Counted from the stretch's first letter, positions 34,601-44,420 are shown. The stretch: 64,000 nucleotides of DNA from Heterobilharzia americana (GCA_944470555.2 CALYCZ020000121.1:1-64000); one strand, 5' to 3'. Made by a program: numbers and translations. The notes: generated by a model not told the origin, from the sequence alone.

Positions 34601-37600
34601 CACCACTAGATGTCGTCAATTCAAATGACGACTCTATATAACCCTTTAAGCGACCACAACTAGGGAATATATACAACAACTAAATATCAATAGGCCTAAA
34701 CGCTATCCCCAATGTGTGAGAGGAAGATACCTGCAGTAATCACTGTTCAAGACACATACAAAATCAACGTAAAACCCCACATAGAGGTACATCCGTTCAA
34801 TTTGCTACACTACACAGTAGCAATTATGCGTGAATTGATGCAACTTGCAACTTTTTGAACATTACATTACACATACAGATATTATTTCAGCAGAGGTTCA
34901 ATGGTCTAGGCGCACTCGACTTCAAAACAGTAAGCCATGGGTTCAAACCCCAACCGACCAACCAACCAAAGTCCGAGCAGCCAGCTGGCATCACTGGCCC
35001 TCACACCGGGTGCGGCTCGTTGCCTACTGCACGAACGTGCAGGTGGTTGCTGACTGTAAACCGGCTTGATTATTTCAGCGTTTCTCAAAAATAAACAAAA
35101 GCCAGCCATAATCCTTAGCGCGCAAACTCAACAATTTAACTATAAAATGAATAAAGAAAACACCATACACGAAATTCACCGCCTGAATTTCAAATAACAT
35201 AGAGCTAGACGACTATGTAATTACTGAATAGGGGGTTAGGGAACATGAAGCATTGCTTTTTATACTAATCCACATAAACAGCTGCAGATATGATGCTAGG
35301 AGACCCAGTATGGACAGAACCCATTGAATTTCTACAACTTTAGTACCCAAGCTAATATACGAGTTAAACTAGGACACTGTGGTAGATCGTTATTTCATTT
35401 TAGTTTTTGTTTATTTGACGTGTCACATACGAAAACAGTATTATTTACTGAATAACAATGTACTATTCAGATTCATATCAGGTAGCTCCAAGTAACTCCA
35501 ATAATACTGTTTCACTGAGTGACATTTTCTAATAAACGAATTAAAACGGAATTACAATCTACCACAATGTCTAAGTTTTACTCCTATATTAATGGTTTAC
35601 ATGGTCCTAACATTTTCTCCTTTGCGATATGGGCAGTCCAATTTTTCATATATCTAGAACAAGTACCAAGCCATTCCTATTGCACCTATTTATTGTTACT
35701 TCCATAGACATAGATTCAATTAACAACCTCTTTTCTCACCCAACTTAGCCTTTAAGAATTGTTACTCTGTCTCATCTTATTGTGTGGTTATATCCAATTG
35801 TATGAATAGTCATCGTCAAGTTCTTCCCCAGATTCACTAGCTTACTACCGTTTACGAATTTAGGCTAAGCTTCTGTGCTTAGATAGCCTAGTTGAACCTG
35901 GTCGACTACTTTCAACTATATATTTCAACTCGTAGGCACTTGGCCCCCAGACGGTTGGTCACGGGTTCGAACCCCGCCCCACTTACCATGGCCTAAGCAA
36001 CCGGATAATAGCATTAGACCTCATAAGACACTTGTGGTCCCTTGCCTACTGCACAAACGTGTACAAGTTTGCTGGGTGGATTTGCTTTTCTTTTTTTAGA
36101 ATCATTGCAAGGCATTTGGTAAATTAAAATACTTTGCCGAAGTGGAACAATAAGGCATCTCAACCTACAGGATGGTTTCTAAATGAGTATATGTGTTGAA
36201 ATGTCACTCTTATTTCAGCAGTATTATGAATTCTCACTAACGCTTTTGAGGTGCCTTCTTTTTATGAAGCTTCTAATATACTTAAATCGGAAAGTATAAA
36301 TAGGCTTTTTACGCAAATAAATTCAGTAGTGAACGCAGTCTAATTTACATATGAATTATAAAATGATGAGATAAGTAACCTGATGAAGAAACGTCCAGGA
36401 ACAAACAAACTCCGAGTCTCTGAGTAAACCAAACACTTATCACTTCGACGTGTAAAACCTTAACACTCACTGTAGGATAAAAAAACCTGGTACTTACCAA
36501 GGCTAAATCATCACGATAGAGTCCAGATTTAATCCGGACCCATTGCTCAGGCTTAAGCTGACCAGTTTCTTTGACCACACGTACAACCTCTGTCATTTCC
36601 TCAATTGGAACAAGCTGCTGTTTATAGGTGGACAATCGTAAAGCAGTGATACCTTCAATGGCTTGTTTAACATGAGTTTGTTTGAAGGCTTCAACATAAA
36701 TATATCCCTTTAAACCCTCTTTTGCAAAGGCCGATTTGATTTGAAGTGGAGTGTCAGAAAACTGGTACGCTATGAACTTACGCATCAGCGCTAATACAGT
36801 GGCTTTTTCTTCACCCATTTTGCATCGAAGTGCCCAAAGATTAGGATCTTTGATGCCTGGAAGACGCTCTTTTTGAACAATACTATCAGCCATTGCTTCA
36901 CCATCACCGAAACGATCCACGTAATCTTGATTTTCATATCGTTCTTGATAATACCTTTCAATCGCCTCCTCATCCTGATCCATGATTTCACGTATTCTCC
37001 GGCGTGAATCTAGCTCACGAGCTGCAGGTACAGCATCCAACGCTTCCTCGTCTTCGGGACCAATAAGATCTGCATCTTCATCATACTCCTCGTCTTCTTC
37101 CTCATCATCTTCATCCACCGAAGCTTCATCATGGAACATGTCCTGTACAAAGACGAAAATTAGTTCAGTATATTCTCATCAATATGTAATGCATCATCAA
37201 CGCCCACAGAATATTACTTAGGTTCTTAATGACTTCGATTGCCTTGCGATTTCATAATTTATGAGTTTAATCCGGCTATAAACTTTCTGCACTATGAAAC
37301 TAAAAGCCAATCGCAAATTCATGGATGAAAAACTGGGATTATACTTATTGACAATCACATAACAAGGCCGACAGTGTAGGCTATAAAATAATGAGCGGCA
37401 CTTATCTTTGGCAGAGTTGGCAGTTGACAGTTAAATTAACTGAGTACAACCTACATCCCGTAAAGAGAAGATTGCTCGCCTCGCAACTTATCAATGTACC
37501 GAGAACTAACCGTTAAACAGCTAAACAGTCATTATGTAAGTTACAGACTTGGGTATCTGCTCTTACCGATGCCTTTATTAAATATCAATGGGCGTTCCTT

Positions 37601-40600
37601 TGAAAAAACATAATACCTCGATTATACTTACCATGCTTATCAGTAACACGAAAACAAAGTCAACGCAGTAGGAAATATTTAAATAAACAAAGAATACGAA
37701 AATTGTTGCAGATCGGATAAGTACGGAGGAAAAAAGAGACAGAGACGGCAGTCAATCACTTTTGACATCTTAAAGATTTCAATTAGGAAGTCCGAAATTA
37801 AAACCCAGATAAAGTCAGTGGCCGATAACTTGATACAAGCGTAGCAGTCGACTGAAATTAACACCAGGCACTGAGGAAGATGGCAACTCAGCAACCAAGA
37901 ATAGCCTATCTCTTCACTGTAGTTTTGTTTAACAAAAAAGCTAACTTACTTGAGACGTGTTAATGCCTCTTAACCTAGCCTTAAACCGTTTAGACAGATA
38001 GTCGGCGAATCTACTGCTGGTCTTCTGAAAAATATCCATTAGTCTGTAGTAATTTAATCCAGTTTTATCATTTTAAACAATGAAGGACGCTCATTAGTTC
38101 ATAAAGAAAAGAGGCAATTCAGTGGGTAACTGGACCAAGATGTAGCACCAACCATGGGCTCTCTCATTGTTCAACTGACGCGTAAAGCAAACTTCAGGTC
38201 TCCTAGTTGTCATCCATGAGACAACCCAGAACGATGGTTGAAGACTGTAGATGATCTGGTTGTGTCTTTACCGATGGCACCCACACCTTATTTAAACCGT
38301 CATATCATATTCGCCTATTTCCTCTGCCCCAGTTATTTTTATCTCATAGTTTTCCACAGCCTTCGCGCATAACATTGCGATCCCCATGTCTTTCATCGTG
38401 TTGCCTTGTATCTTGATTTGCTGATCTAAGGTTTACTAACTTCGACTGTTACGCAGTAATTTCAGGTCCCAACAAATCGATAGCCAGAAGTACTTGACTC
38501 TTCCATTCCCGTCACAGCGTAAACTATTTGCACTGTGATGGGAATCTTCCTCAGTGCTGACACTATCTGAAAGACGTCTCTGGCATGGCAGGACGTCGAG
38601 AAATAAAGCCATTACAGCTCAACTGGAGCACCGAGATAGGTAAGCTCGACCACCACAATGAGTTAACAGCTGTCGGTCGATTTGTTTACGCTTCTTTCCA
38701 AACTATCCCTACTTCAGTCAGTAAAGATGAAGGGTCGGTAAACATAGTACGTTTAAGCCACCTCAGTCAGTGATTTACGTAATCAACTAGCCTACCCTTA
38801 CCTATGAAAAGACCACTCTGCTGAAGCAGTAGTTTCACTAAAGAAATGCGATGTCAGAAAAGCGACGGTGGTTAGACGTCTAGAGAGACTCTAAACACTC
38901 TATCTATAATTATCATTCCGCCATAGAACAAGACAAAGTGAACAGACGTGCATTATGCTTGACATTCAAATATCTCACCTGCACCATTAGTGGCGTAATT
39001 TGGGAGAAGATCAAATGAGAACTTTGTGTGCCAAGATTTTATCGATCACCAGCTCACTGAAGCTGATGCATTCTTTAAGGTAAGAGAGGTGGTCACCGAG
39101 TTCGACCACTTTATAAATTAATATTTCGTGTGGAACAGTAGGTTGCGTTGATTAGGTTTTCAGGATATGTCACCCAGAGGTAGGTAATTCGACATAAGAT
39201 TTATCACAATTGTTTATTCATACAATGTTACATTCCACATTTGAAGCTCATCAGTTTGGGTGATGAACTTTTAACCAGTCAGTTATTAGTTTCAAATCCA
39301 ATCCCACCTACCGATATGTCTGTACCAAAGAGGTATCAAAAATCTTCGTGATATCAGGCTTACTTTCTAGTGAACAAATTAGCACCTATTCGCTGAGTTA
39401 CAATTCTACACATAGCTTGAGCCAAGTCAAAAAGAGAGATGTGGTCAATGAAAATGATGAAAACAAGTTCATCAGAAAGCGATATTTAAAAAAGCAGAGT
39501 GAAAGGTAGTATGCTTGATTTCTGAACAGTATAAATCTGAATTAACACACCAAATCACCACCAATATGTTTCCTAGCATGCACTAACCATAAAACTTCAT
39601 GTTTCTTATGATTCCAACTGACAACCAGACTTTATACGTTGATTATTTTAGTTTGATTGCTTTTCATTCTCCTATCGTAACTCTACTTCAGCTAATAGTA
39701 TATGGTCACTGATATATGTGTATAAGTAACACTACTGTTAACAGATGGTTTCATGCACCTGATAAACTTACCTGTTACACCACAACCATACTGAAAACCA
39801 GTGTACACCTAACTTTATCGACCTTAATGCTTACACATTTCTTTTTTGAGTAATCGTTGACTTGTGTTAATTTCTTTACTTTCAGCCTCATCATTAACAT
39901 TGGACCAAGTATTACTGCATAACGGTCCAAGCTGCCACACCTCATATCAGCACATCAGACAAAAAAAAGGAAGAAAAACAGAGAAGAACCAGTCGGAAGT
40001 CGTGATAACATAACAAGTAGGAAAAATAGAGTGCTGAATTCAGTTTGACGCCAAAGATAAGGATAGTCTGTAGATGTATCTGCGCTACTTAGATCGATTC
40101 CGAGCCATTTTAATAACAGCCTCCAACCCCTGGTTTCTGTTGTCACCTGGACCCCAACCCGGAGGTCTACATTCCCCTACACAACTCAAACCAACAGTTA
40201 ACGATTTCATGAACTGATGGTGCCATGTTTTAGTCTTGCCGCCCCTAACTATTCTCTAATATAAATCTACCTTAGCTAACATTTTGCGACAAGGCATGCG
40301 TAACACATTTCATACACAACTCAGTCGATGAAGGTCCACAGCTTGGTCAACTCACTTTCTTCTCCTTTCTAAAACTCTACACCTGACTTCTGCGTTAATG
40401 ACGTGGTGACACCATAACACACTCCCTATACTACGAAGGCAACGGTGGTCGAATACCTAAAGCCTCACATCCTCTACAGTCAATGGTCATGTCTCACAGT
40501 CATACGGCAGAACAGAGAGAACTGTAACCCAGTACACTCGACCCCTAATCGACAATTGGGTATCACGGCAGTGTCATAAGTGGTGTAAGTTAGCGAAAAC

Positions 40601-41674
40601 CAATCGAGTCTTTTGTATCCATGCAGGAATTTCGCCCGCCACTAAGTCGCCAAAACTGACCCGACTTCCCAGGTAAATGAAGTGTTTAAAGCGCTTGACC
40701 ATTTCCCTCCCTACTACTAACCAGGACACTGCTGAAGACCGGTCCTGGAGCAGAAACCTACATCTGGGTGGCAAGGGACGCATCTCAGATATTCTTAAGC
40801 TGCCAATCAAATTTTTTGGAAGACTCACCATTTTATCAGCATTTTATCTAGTAAGAGTGTCCCATCTGAGTACTCTAGATCAAATAAGGGTTCTCCTATG
40901 ATAAGGTCAATCAATCCATGTAAAGTCAGATGACGACAGGGAGACCACCACAAACATAAAGTTGAGTGGAAATGGACACTACTCGACGTGTACAAGTTAC
41001 CTGACGACTCGCCATAGGCTTTGATATACTCACCGGTGTTTCAGTACTGACCCTTTAAGAGTTACGTATTCGATACCCTTTTCAGTAGGAGGCACCGCCA
41101 TACTTTCAGCTTGACAACTTTTTACTATACGCATACGTTTTTTACGTTCAGATCTTATTATATGACAGAAATCTCATGAAAATAAGGCGCACTTCTAAAG
41201 GTAATAAATAGTGATAACGTTCAATTAGTACAACTTCAGGTTGAGAAAGAACGAGTCACGCCACCTCGGCACGACACAAAATTGCGACTACACTCGTAAC
41301 TAGATATCTAAATCGGGGAGATATTATTACCTTGAAACTTCATCACCATAGCATACCAGCGAACTGTGTAGGCCCACTCGACAAGTACACAGCAGTAAAA
41401 AACCAACTTAACATAAATTGAGTATGAATATGAGTTGAGCATAAAGCTTCTCCAACTCTCTATTAATCACCTTGATTGCGAAGTTCATCCGCCTTTTTTT
41501 CTTCGACGTCAAGCCAGGTTCCTCATCTTCATCAACCCCATCATCTTCCTCGTCGTCCTCCTCCTCTTCCTCTTCATCATCCGAAAGATCATTTTTAGTA
41601 TACTTCTGGGGTTTGCCTTTCTTCTTGGGTGGAGACTGGTTAGCGGACAGGTCTGAATCCGAGTAGTCACTCAT
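17195..41674 (-). CDS. SUPT5H: Transcription elongation factor SPT5, middle copy, 8 exons
   Basis: SPT5 pairs with SPT4 to form DSIF, which binds RNA polymerase II in the nucleus and controls pausing and processivity. Eight exons join in phase: 41674-41471, 37142-36498, 33152-32883, 28190-27874, 23948-23256, 22276-22073, 21585-21447 and 17268-17195. The intact reading is about 848 residues: acidic N-terminus (1-120), NGN domain (about 170-259, with the family motifs FIAYQF, TPLQIKS and KQTHVKQAIEG), KOW1 (about 260-305), KOW2 (about 419-453), KOW3-5 (about 471-670), a glycine/arginine-rich linker, KOW6 (about 701-760) and a P/T-rich tail. Human SPT5 is 1087 residues with a longer tail and another KOW, so this is short at the C-terminus. 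This copy lacks one base in exon 4, giving a stop near residue 397, so as written it is broken. The family is certain; exon 8 is less so. Confidence 0.9.
17435..18195 (+). mobile_element. RTE-like C-terminal and tail fragment (mirror)
   Basis: Partner of 14640-15400. Confidence 0.5.
18630..18793 (-). ncRNA. Degenerate hammerhead in fold-back repeat (mirror)
   Basis: Minus-strand partner: core complement of 18702-18708 with the same G8 to A change and cleavage triplet complement of 18675-18677. Confidence 0.6.
19075..19580 (+). mobile_element. RTE-like 3' tail fragment (mirror)
   Basis: Partner of 13255-13760. Confidence 0.55.
19619..19690. repeat. AT microsatellite, right arm
   Basis: Mirror of 13143-13217 but a few bases shorter, one of the length differences between arms. 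Confidence 0.95.
20093..20344 (-). mobile_element. RTE-like RT fragment (mirror)
   Basis: Partner of 12489-12740, identical frame. Confidence 0.55.
21073..21233 (+). repeat. Single Penelope-type terminal repeat (mirror)
   Basis: Right-arm partner of 11600-11760. Confidence 0.55.
21447..21585 (-). CDS. SUPT5H: SPT5 exon 7, C-terminal repeat region (middle copy)
   Basis: 139 bases, residues 779 to about 825. It contains YGSQTP, the signature of the SPT5 CTR (target of CDK9 in other animals), then several TP pairs. The donor GTAAGT leaves one base of a split codon. Confidence 0.88.
21586..22072 (-). other. Intron 6 of middle SPT5 copy
   Basis: Mirror of 10757-11247; the dinucleotide run next to the acceptor is shorter here. 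Confidence 0.75.
22073..22276 (-). CDS. SUPT5H: SPT5 exon 6, KOW6 (middle copy)
   Basis: 204 bases, residues 711-778. It completes KOW6 (GTLKGLLGIICDATPTHVVLE) and begins the C-terminal region with the spaced TATPRITPL and MRTPQ motifs typical of the CTR phosphorylation region. Acceptor CCAG, donor GTGAGA. Confidence 0.93.
22277..23255 (-). other. Intron 5 of middle SPT5 copy
   Basis: Mirror of 9573-10552; nothing beyond splice sites recognised. Confidence 0.75.
23256..23948 (-). CDS. SUPT5H: SPT5 exon 5, KOW3-KOW5 (middle copy)
   Basis: 693 bases, residues 480-710. It contains the end of KOW3, KOW4 (MDLVQVDPQTVGVVVHVER), KOW5 (CGLVGEVRHLYRSWAFIYC) and a Gly/Arg-rich linker leading into KOW6. 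Splice phases 0 and 0. The protein is identical to the left-arm exon. Confidence 0.95.
24108..24268 (-). mobile_element. tRNA-derived SINE (mirror)
   Basis: Right-arm partner of 8560-8720. Confidence 0.55.
24718..27428 (-). mobile_element. Decayed RTE-like non-LTR retroelement (mirror)
   Basis: Partner of 5400-8110, differing by a few SNPs (for example a Thr/Ser change in a short frame near 26600). Confidence 0.6.
27874..28190 (-). CDS. SUPT5H: SPT5 exon 4 with one-base deletion (middle copy)
   Basis: Encodes the start of KOW2 (TEGIRPTLAELERF; then GDVVEVCEGDLKNLRGK) and the start of KOW3. It is 317 bases against 318 in the left copy at 4637-4954. One base is missing between 28127 and 28128, changing a CTA codon and creating TAG at 28119-28121. 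Downstream sequence is intact in its own frame. This could be true decay or an uncorrected long-read error. Confidence 0.88.
29458..29843 (+). mobile_element. RTE-like 3' tail fragment (mirror)
   Basis: Partner of 2985-3370. Confidence 0.45.
31599..32195 (+). CDS. Penelope-like GIY-YIG endonuclease fragment
   Basis: 198 codons, the C-terminal part of a Penelope-like polyprotein; the reverse transcriptase is missing. It starts in the linker (QNGYPLRFIDR) that follows RT in these elements. The endonuclease core is near residues 87-117: CVYQFTCMCG, then HTYIGRS, then LRKVEH, which fits the cysteine-bearing YIG nuclease of the family. HILETNH near residue 145 matches the conserved H-x-x-E-T-x-H stretch. 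The nuclease nicks target DNA to prime reverse transcription. The frame is intact but lacks a true start and sits in an SPT5 intron, so it is probably not expressed as a functional protein. Confidence 0.8.
   Translation: MTTLAQNGYPLRFIDRCKSYVPLKSTQCSVAKKNVYISLPFRDDSHSFVVRKRLRSAICKVVIVEKTKSMLQHKPKQYINGYITSHCVYQFTCMCGHTYIGRSNHDMQLRKVEHVPKWLQKQMTSTDPISAGDKHPSSSIVKHILETNHRIDMKTAFKVLHKSGQSRVLKFIEALAIHKFKPTLCIQKQFVLRLNLPW
32285..32416 (+). ncRNA. Hammerhead ribozyme in Penelope-like element
   Basis: Core elements in order: CTGAGGA at 32339-32345 (fits CUGANGA), stem II GTCC/GGAC (32346-32349 with 32357-32360), GAAA at 32361-32364, a two-pair stem III (AC with GU) and cleavage triplet GTC at 32370-32372. 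Stem I pairs CACTG with CAGTG and, after an internal loop, extends into about 35 more pairs. This is a type I hammerhead with a very short stem III, the form known from Penelope-like elements. It lies downstream of the endonuclease on the same strand. Confidence 0.8.
32423..32583. repeat. 160-bp internal palindrome at Penelope end (mirror)
   Basis: Right-arm partner of 245-405, lying just past the hammerhead hairpin. Confidence 0.8.
32883..33152 (-). CDS. SUPT5H: SPT5 exon 3 (middle copy)
   Basis: 270 bases, residues 284-373. It completes KOW1 (VPRIDYER) and carries the KOW1-KOW2 linker with FKRPAPALF and FEGNRYDADGF, both close to the conserved SPT5 pattern. Acceptor TTTCAG, donor GTAAGT, phase 0. 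Confidence 0.92.
33400..34800 (-). mobile_element. RTE-like retroelement fragment with RT motifs
   Basis: The frame 34679-34362 has SSGVRQGCLLSPLLFNLVV (RT motif B) and LEYTDDIVLLGEVADKMQ (motif C, with YTDD for YADD), 105 codons. Downstream, to 33400, come decayed post-RT segments and the tail GTGAAGTGTAGCAAGTTGAA. Confidence 0.7.
34215..34345 (-). mobile_element. Partial SINE tail
   Basis: The complement contains TTTACTGCACGAGTGTGCA and the preceding block found in the SINE at 8560. No convincing A box. Confidence 0.4.
34890..35100 (+). mobile_element. tRNA-derived SINE with A and B boxes
   Basis: TGGTCTAGGCG (34902-34912) fits box A and GGGTTCAAACCC (34939-34950) fits box B at normal spacing. 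The tail carries CCTACTGCACGAACGTGCAG. Confidence 0.7.
35365..35580. repeat. Fold-back repeat related to Penelope ends
   Basis: About 80-bp imperfect inverted ends (GACACTGTGGTAGATCG and its diverged complement) around a short core; no coding sequence. Blocks are shared with 200-330. Confidence 0.6.
35930..36085 (+). mobile_element. tRNA-derived SINE, strong B box
   Basis: GGGTTCGAACCCC at 35963-35975 is a perfect box B. The 3' part has CCTACTGCACAAACGTG, the same tail family as 34890-35100. Confidence 0.7.
36498..37142 (-). CDS. SUPT5H: SPT5 exon 2, NGN domain (middle copy)
   Basis: 645 bases encoding residues 69-283. It carries a second acidic stretch, then the complete NGN domain that binds SPT4 and covers the polymerase cleft (ALMRKFIAYQF, TPLQIKS, GYIYVEA, KQTHVKQAIEG), then the start of KOW1. 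Acceptor is TGTACAG, donor GTAAGT, both phases 0. Confidence 0.95.
38160..38560 (+). mobile_element. RTE-like tail, opposite to intron 1 copy
   Basis: Shares order and blocks with other tails (an ATGGTTGAAGACTGTAG-like block, then TTCGACTGTTACGCAGTAAT), strongly diverged. Confidence 0.35.
39900..41060 (-). mobile_element. RTE-like RT fragment in intron 1
   Basis: The frame ending 40574 has RCRFLLQDRSSAV and KRFKHFIYLGSRVSFGD, diverged forms of the CKLLLQDW and YLGS motifs, followed by post-RT remnants and a tail to 39900. Confidence 0.55.
41471..41674 (-). CDS. SUPT5H: SPT5 exon 1 (middle copy)
   Basis: Encodes residues 1-68: serine/aspartate-rich start, a lysine-rich patch, then a run of about 20 Asp/Glu residues and a KKKRR basic motif. 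It ends in AAG before the donor GTGATT, phase 0. It mirrors 55285-55488 exactly. Confidence 0.8.
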
Positions 41675-41879
41675 CCCGACTGACCGGAGTACCGCAGAAA
41701 CCAAACTCTGCGCTCTTCAACTCTCAAACTACAAACTTCAAACTTCGTGTTGTGGAATTAGTGAGCGGCGGTTCCTTGGGTTCTAAGTTTGTCTTATTGG
41801 AATACATTCTGAGTTTGGAATGGTCACAGTTATCTCCTCGATTCTGAAAAACCTGAAAGAATAGAGATACGATTATTAG
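41675..41879 (-). promoter_or_regulatory. Short SPT5 upstream region (middle copy)
   Basis: Only about 205 bases separate the start codon from the 3' end of a CR1-like element. No TATA box is obvious. 5' UTR and any core promoter must lie here or within the retroelement. Inferred from position only. Confidence 0.35.
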
Positions 41880-42410
41880 TTAATCTGGTCTCAAGGTAGT
41901 GTTACTGCATTTCATCTTGGGAAAGCTTCTCGAGTACAGCCCATCGGTACCGTAGGACTCGAGGTGTGCATCTAAACTCCTTTTAAAAGTATCGGGGGAT
42001 GGGGCTGTAACAACTGCTGAAGGGAGGGAGTTCCACAGTTTACAAACTCTAACCGCAAATGAGTTAGCACGGATCTCTGTACGTGCTCTCCAGTGCTCTA
42101 TTCTTAAGGTGTGACCCCTCAGATCGCGTTTCTGACTAAAGCCTAAAATAAATCTGTTAGGATGGAGGGGATTATGGGTGATGTGGTACATCATGATCAT
42201 ATCCTCTCTGATCCTCCGGTATTGTACCGGGTGCAGCTGAAGAGCAACTAAGCGGTCTGGGTACGGTTTGTGTCGTAACCCAACCACTTTCTTTGTAGCT
42301 CCTCTCTGTACCCTGTGCCTATGTCCTTTTTCAAGTATGTGGAAATCACAAGCGAATTTCTTTCCAGACGAGGGCGAATGTACAGAACATATACTGTAGT
42401 GAAATAACAG
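41880..42410 (-). mobile_element. 3' end of CR1-like element in left arm
   Basis: Carries the same 135-codon C-terminal frame as 54672-55079 and stops at the inner edge of inverted repeat 2. It is the shared part of the 50618-55090 element, cut at the breakpoint rather than by ordinary 5' truncation. Confidence 0.85.
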
Positions 42411-42468
42411 CTAGACAGAAGTTAGTGGCAGCGAGGCCATCCTTTAGTCAATCAATTAATAATAACTC
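42411..42468. other. Start of unique spacer
   Basis: 58 bases between the inner edge of inverted repeat 2 and the small inverted repeat. Nothing recognised. Confidence 0.5.
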
Positions 42469-42941
42469 CACTGCTATGGAACACTTGGATAAGAGCTTTG
42501 CCAGTCTCCACTCCTCTGGAATGATTCCCTCACTTTGCTCGAAGATCTGCCTTTTGTGACCCAACTTCAAGGGTTGGGCGCTTTTTCTTGACTTGTAGAA
42601 TTCCCATACGGCTTGTCAAAAGATTCATTTGAGATCAATGTATAATATCTGAAGACTGCCGAAAGGATTTTGTCCGACTCCGAGGGGGTGTCTTTCGTGA
42701 GTGGTAATAGGTTGGGCTAAACTCTCATTTCAACAACTGAGAGTCCTGCTTGACTGTTGGGGTATTCACAAACTCATGAGCAGGTGGTCGATGATGAAAG
42801 GATTCACAAATGATGACCAGCTAGGAGCTCAGCCGCTTCATTGTCTCTACTAGCCGAAGTAGCATTGTAACTTCTATTCGTAGAGATCTCTGCGTGTTTG
42901 AAATAAGAAATTCCAACGTTTCTGAAGAGATCTTGGTGCGG
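42469..42941. repeat. Small inverted repeat, left arm
   Basis: About 470 bp, reverse complement of 43948-44420 (pairing sum 86889), very few mismatches. Its complement begins the RT region of a CR1-like element (GIIPEEWRLAKL). Confidence 0.9.
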
Positions 42942-43378
42942 AAAGTGCAGGACTGAGGCAGTCAGTGCCTGAGTTATTATTCAGAATGTGAAAGTCTGAA
43001 ACCTGTTCTGCCCCTGAGACTCGAAAGGGGACAAAAATGTTGGACTTCCTAGTCGCTCATCGTTAAGAAGGTGTGCAAAAGCCGCCACTTACTTACTGGC
43101 AACCTTTTTGACCCACTCTAGAGCAGCAGATTTCTTACTGAAGCCCGAACTAGCAATCCGAATGCTTTACTTTATATGAGACCTTACATATGTAGGAGGT
43201 AGGATCCCAAACGTATCCTTAACAGAATATTTGCACTCTCTGCGAAGCTTGCCAAGAACCTATGTCTGTTTAGAAATGTGGGGGGGGATTGCCTTTTTCA
43301 TTGGTTTCTCCATAGCACGTGAAAAGTGAGATTTTATGTTGGCAAGGCAGTAATATTCTGCGCTGTCTGGAATCTTTA
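42942..43378. other. Anonymous sequence inside small inverted repeat
   Basis: Left half of the 1-kb loop; would be 3' flank of the candidate gene fragment. No polyadenylation signal or frame recognised. Confidence 0.4.
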
Positions 43379-43900
43379 CTATAGTAAAAGATAACGCAGC
43401 GAATCTGCCACAAGGTTAAGAAGGCACCGAAATTCAAAGACATGGATATAACCTGATGCTATTTTATATAAATCCCAGTCATCTCGTTGTTCAACCGTAA
43501 CTGGATTAGGACTGTTTTCCAATAGGTTTGTCAATCGTTCGCACCGTGGCGCATTGATGAGCTCAGTGCATGAATGTAAGCCTGTATGTATGCATGTGTG
43601 TTTGAGTTGCATTTCTGACATCCATTCATACAAACTGATGGAGGTTATAAGTGTTATTTTTGTCCACGTGTAAAAGCAGAATGAACCGATGTTGGTACCA
43701 TATACTTAAAACGAGCCCATATTCTTCATGTATTGTACTAACATACCAGAAAATCAACTTACATACACATACAGGCTCACATTCATGCGTCGTATGTATC
43801 ACTGTACCATGATGTGAATGACTATTAACACGATCGGATAATAACCGTGATTCAGTCACTACTGGACAATGAGGTGAACAATACGATTTTTGACCTGCTA
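43379..43900 (-). CDS. Two-exon fragment of an unrecognised gene
   Basis: A minus-strand frame near 43900-43763 (Cys/His-rich: SYCSPHCPVV, SHSHHGTVIHTTHECEP) ends at a consensus donor GTAAGT. An acceptor (ATACAG) 181 bases on at 43581 continues in the same phase, giving SCTELINAPRCERL, NSPNPVTVEQRDDWDLYK and a stop at 43379. The combined frame lacks the low complexity of repeat shadows. The acceptor before the first exon may be ATATAG or TAGCAG near 43895. I do not recognise the family; no start codon is present, so it would be a gene 3' end captured between inverted retroelement pieces. Confidence 0.35.
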
Positions 43901-43947
43901 TATGTGTGTATGGCAACGTAGATTTTGACTATTTCCGGGGAGGAGCT

Positions 43948-44420
43948 AGTACCAAAATCTCTCCAGAAACGTTGGAATTTCTTATTTCAAACACGCAGAG
44001 ATCTCTACGAATAGAAGTTACAATGCTACTTCGGCTAGTAGAGACAATGAAGCGGCTGAGCTCCTAGCTGGTCATCATTTGTGAATCCTTTCATCATCGA
44101 CCACCTGCTCATGAGTTTGTGAATACCCCAACAGTCAAGCAGGACTCTCAGTTGTTGAAATGAGAGTTTAGCCCAACCTATTACCACTCACGAAAGACAC
44201 CCCCTCGGAGTCGGACAAAATCCTTTCGGCAGTCTTCAGATATTATACATTAATCTCAAATGAATCTTTTGACAAGCCGTATGGGAATTCTACAAGTCAA
44301 GAAAAAGCGCCCAACCCCTTGAAGTTGGGTCACAAAAGGCAGATCTTCGAGCAAAGTGAGGGAATCATTCCAGAGGAGTGGAGACTGGCAAAGCTCTTAT
44401 CCAAGTGTTCCAAAGCAGTG
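43948..44420. repeat. Small inverted repeat, right arm
   Basis: Partner of 42469-42941; it runs directly into the decayed CR1-like copy to its right. Confidence 0.9.

Larger units (their letters stand above)
33153..36497 (-). other. Intron 2 of middle SPT5 copy
   Basis: Holds an RTE-like element with RT motifs (33400-34800), three tRNA-type SINE pieces and a fold-back repeat (35365-35580). 36090-36490 has nothing recognised. Confidence 0.8.
37143..41470 (-). other. Intron 1 of middle SPT5 copy
   Basis: Contains an RTE-like RT fragment (39900-41060) and an RTE-like tail (38160-38560). 37143-38160 and 38560-39900 are anonymous; short frames there, including one at 38585-38773, match no family I know. 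Confidence 0.75.
32959..42410. repeat. Inverted repeat 2, left arm
   Basis: Reverse complement of 54549-64000 (pairing sum 96959, for example ATG 41674 with 55285). It contains SPT5 exons 1-3, introns 1-2 and the last 530 bp of a CR1-like element. The visible arm is limited by the right window edge. Confidence 0.95.

Noticed and set aside
35963..35975. Possible tRNA gene from a perfect box B
   Set aside because: No acceptor stem or anticodon arm pairs around it; the context is a SINE with a known tail.
36380..36396. CTGATGA followed by GAAAC and GTC, resembling a hammerhead core
   Set aside because: There is no room for stem II between CTGATGA and GAAA and no stem I partner; coincidence inside an SPT5 intron (mirror near 60563-60579).
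36982..37221. Serine-rich frame opposite SPT5 exon 2 (and the similar one at 41472-41666)
   Set aside because: Antisense shadow of the Asp/Glu codon runs in SPT5 exons 1 and 2.
38585..38773. 62-codon frame starting MAGRREIK, a possible small gene
   Set aside because: No family features, no splice context, and it lies antisense in SPT5 intron 1; its mirror copy adds no independent evidence.
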